From contig NZ_OZ060418.1 of the NCBI RefSeq assembly GCF_964059175.1, positions 62,001 through 126,000 on the forward strand: a stretch of 64,000 nucleotides of DNA, written 5' to 3'. This document shows positions 62,426 to 64,000 of the stretch, piece by piece. The stretch comes from Buchnera aphidicola (Brachycaudus tragopogonis) (GTDB taxonomy: Bacteria > Pseudomonadota > Gammaproteobacteria > Enterobacterales > Enterobacteriaceae). Positions within the stretch are counted from its first letter, which is position 1, and the number at the start of each line of letters is the position of its first letter. The notes below the pieces were generated by a model. It searched no databases. It was not told the DNA's origin and worked only from the letters and a program-made list of their open reading frames with translations. Position numbers and translations under genes: made by a program.

Positions 62426-64000
62426 GTGATTATTGTAGAAGTAGTTTTACCGTTTTCTATTCGACAACGTTTTAAATATTTCATGTCTGATATAATGTAT
62501 CCTATTATTGGTGGAAGAATAGTCGTTCCTTTTCGATCTAAAGATATTGTAGGTATTGTTGTTTCATTTTATGAGATAGAAGATATAAGACAATTAAATT
62601 TTAAATTTGTTAAATCATTAATTGATACTCAATCTTTGTATACTAATATTTTATTAGATATTATTTTTTGGATAAATAGGAATTATCAATGTTTTATTGG
62701 AAATTTATTTTTTTCTATTTTGCCAAGATTATTGCGTAATAAATATTTACCAAAAGATACATATATTTATGAGTGGATTATAACTAAAAAAGGTCAAGAA
62801 ACAGATTGTAAGAGTGTTTTAAAAAAAACAAAAAAACTCAGCACTTTAATTTTTTTAAAACAGAAAAATATTTTAAGCTCTGAATTAAAAAGATACAACA
62901 TATGTAAAAATATTTTAAAAAATTTAGAAATAGAGGGGCTATGTAGAAAAAGTCTTTATTTTAAACCTTTATTAAAACATACATATATTTGTAAAAGTAA
63001 AAAAAAATTTTTTTTAAATAAAAAAATTTTAGATTGTATTAATAATATTATGATAAAAAAACAATTTTCATCTTGGTTGTTAACTAAAATTAGCCTATAC
63101 GAAAAAGTGAAATTTTATTTAGGATTAATTGATTTTGTATTAAATAATAATATGCAAATTTTAATTATAGTTCCTTATTTTAAGGATATAAAAATAATTT
63201 TTGTATTTTTAAATAAATTTTTTAATATTACTATTGATAGCATGCATTCAAAATTAACTAATATGCAATATTTAAATAATTGGATGCGAATAAAAAAAGG
63301 TGAAAATTCTATTGTCATAGGTACTAAAAAAAGTATATTTTTACCTTTTTTGAAGTTAGGATTGATCATTATTCTTGAAGAGCATGATTTAAATTATAAA
63401 AAAACAGATCACTGTAGATACAACGTGAGAGATATAGGAATACTAAGAGCATATAAGGAAAATATACCTGTTGTTTTAGATTCAGATACTCCTTCATTAA
63501 AAACATTACATAATATTTTTTTAAAAAAATGTTTTTATATAGAAATTAAGAAACGTAATAATATTAGGCATTTTAATGATGATATTATTGATTTAAAAAA
63601 AGAAAAAATAAAATTTAGTTTATCTAGTTCATTAATTCATGAAGTGAATAATAATTTTAAAAAAAAGCAGGTATTATTTATTTTAAATAATTTTAGTTTA
63701 TCTTTTTTAGTATTAATTTGTAATTGTTGTAAATTTGTATTGACATGTGTTAATTGTAATAATTATTTTGAAGTTAACCAATATCATAATATTTTGTTTT
63801 GTAGATTTTGTTTAATTAAAATAAAACAACCATTATTTTGTTATCATTGTAAATCTTTATCTTTAATAATAAAAAATATAGGAATAGAGAACGTTAAAAA
63901 CAAAATACAAGAAATTTTTCCTAAAAAACCATTGTTTTTTTTATTAAATAAAAAAAAAATTAATAAAAATGTAATTGATAAAAAATCTTTTGAATTTTTT
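62426..64000 (+). CDS. priA: Primosomal protein PriA with decayed helicase motifs (3' end outside window)
   Basis: Translating from GTG at 62426 gives 525 codons with no stop to the window edge. The N-terminal DNA-binding domain aligns with PriA (VEVVLPFSIRQRFKYFM, VVPFRSKDIVGIVVSF), and zinc-binding Cys pairs near residues 432-475 are present (CNCC, CVNC, CRFC, CYHC). The helicase core has decayed: Walker A GVTGSGKTE reads KISLYEKVK (Lys227 kept, Gly and Thr lost), DEEH reads LEEH (317-320) and GSATP reads DSDTP (352-356). This may be a loader without ATPase activity or a gene in early decay. E. coli PriA has 732 residues. Confidence 0.88.
   Translation, partial: MIIVEVVLPFSIRQRFKYFMSDIMYPIIGGRIVVPFRSKDIVGIVVSFYEIEDIRQLNFKFVKSLIDTQSLYTNILLDIIFWINRNYQCFIGNLFFSILPRLLRNKYLPKDTYIYEWIITKKGQETDCKSVLKKTKKLSTLIFLKQKNILSSELKRYNICKNILKNLEIEGLCRKSLYFKPLLKHTYICKSKKKFFLNKKILDCINNIMIKKQFSSWLLTKISLYEKVKFYLGLIDFVLNNNMQILIIVPYFKDIKIIFVFLNKFFNITIDSMHSKLTNMQYLNNWMRIKKGENSIVIGTKKSIFLPFLKLGLIIILEEHDLNYKKTDHCRYNVRDIGILRAYKENIPVVLDSDTPSLKTLHNIFLKKCFYIEIKKRNNIRHFNDDIIDLKKEKIKFSLSSSLIHEVNNNFKKKQVLFILNNFSLSFLVLICNCCKFVLTCVNCNNYFEVNQYHNILFCRFCLIKIKQPLFCYHCKSLSLIIKNIGIENVKNKIQEIFPKKPLFFLLNKKKINKNVIDKKSFEFF

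Overview
The window is from the chromosome of an aphid endosymbiont of the Buchnera aphidicola type. The evidence is extreme A+T richness in coding and especially intergenic DNA, products that align closely with Escherichia coli proteins, fragments of E. coli gene order (cysK-ptsH-ptsI-crr, fliF to fliR, hisGDCBHAFI, rsxABCDGE-nth, tRNA-Ala/gltX/tRNA-Val-Lys), no mobile elements, phage or CRISPR, and many genes cut down to core domains. I recognise every substantial protein gene. No new multigene system is visible; the unusual content is reductive: frameshifts at poly(A) tracts, a gene fusion, lost catalytic motifs and minimal domains.

Layout. 1-3836: dnaG (3' end outside the window), rpsU, tsaD, ribB. 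4073-11146: hldE (kinase half only), cca, uppP, then crr, ptsI, ptsH and cysK on the minus strand. 11417-15512: ligA, tRNA-Lys, tRNA-Val(UAC), gltX, tRNA-Ala(GGC). 15641-26149: flagellar block fliE and fliFGHIJK-(fliMN fusion)-fliOPQR, without fliL. 26237-31988: rpmG, rpmB, tamB, ppa, tldE. 32075-39131: rnpB, rsmI, fabB, talA, tkt, dapE. 39252-42714: bamC remnant, dapA, aroC, smrB. 42971-50061: complete his operon. 50423-55835: gnd, dcd, metG, tilS, tRNA-Val(GAC). 56013-64000: ribE, rsxABCDGE, nth and priA (3' end outside the window).

How it works together. The set fits a nutritional symbiont: histidine (all eight his genes), lysine (dapA, dapE), aromatics (aroC), cysteine (cysK) and riboflavin (ribB, ribE), fed by the pentose phosphate genes gnd, talA and tkt, which supply ribose-5-phosphate and erythrose-4-phosphate. 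Sugar enters through the PTS. The flagellar genes keep the export gate (FliPQR), the ATPase (FliI) and the basal ring, but FliG has lost the charged residues that contact the stator, FliM lacks the CheY-binding peptide and fliL is gone, so this looks like a secretion apparatus or platform, not a motor.

Most notable observations: fliK split by an A13 tract, rsxC with its N-terminus in another frame across an A9 tract, an in-frame FliM-FliN fusion with an internal ribosome binding site, PriA with decayed helicase motifs in an open frame, Cca with a dead HD domain, an 85-residue BamC, and very long perfect hairpins after cysK and fabB. Comparisons with E. coli proteins were made from memory by eye, without alignment software.
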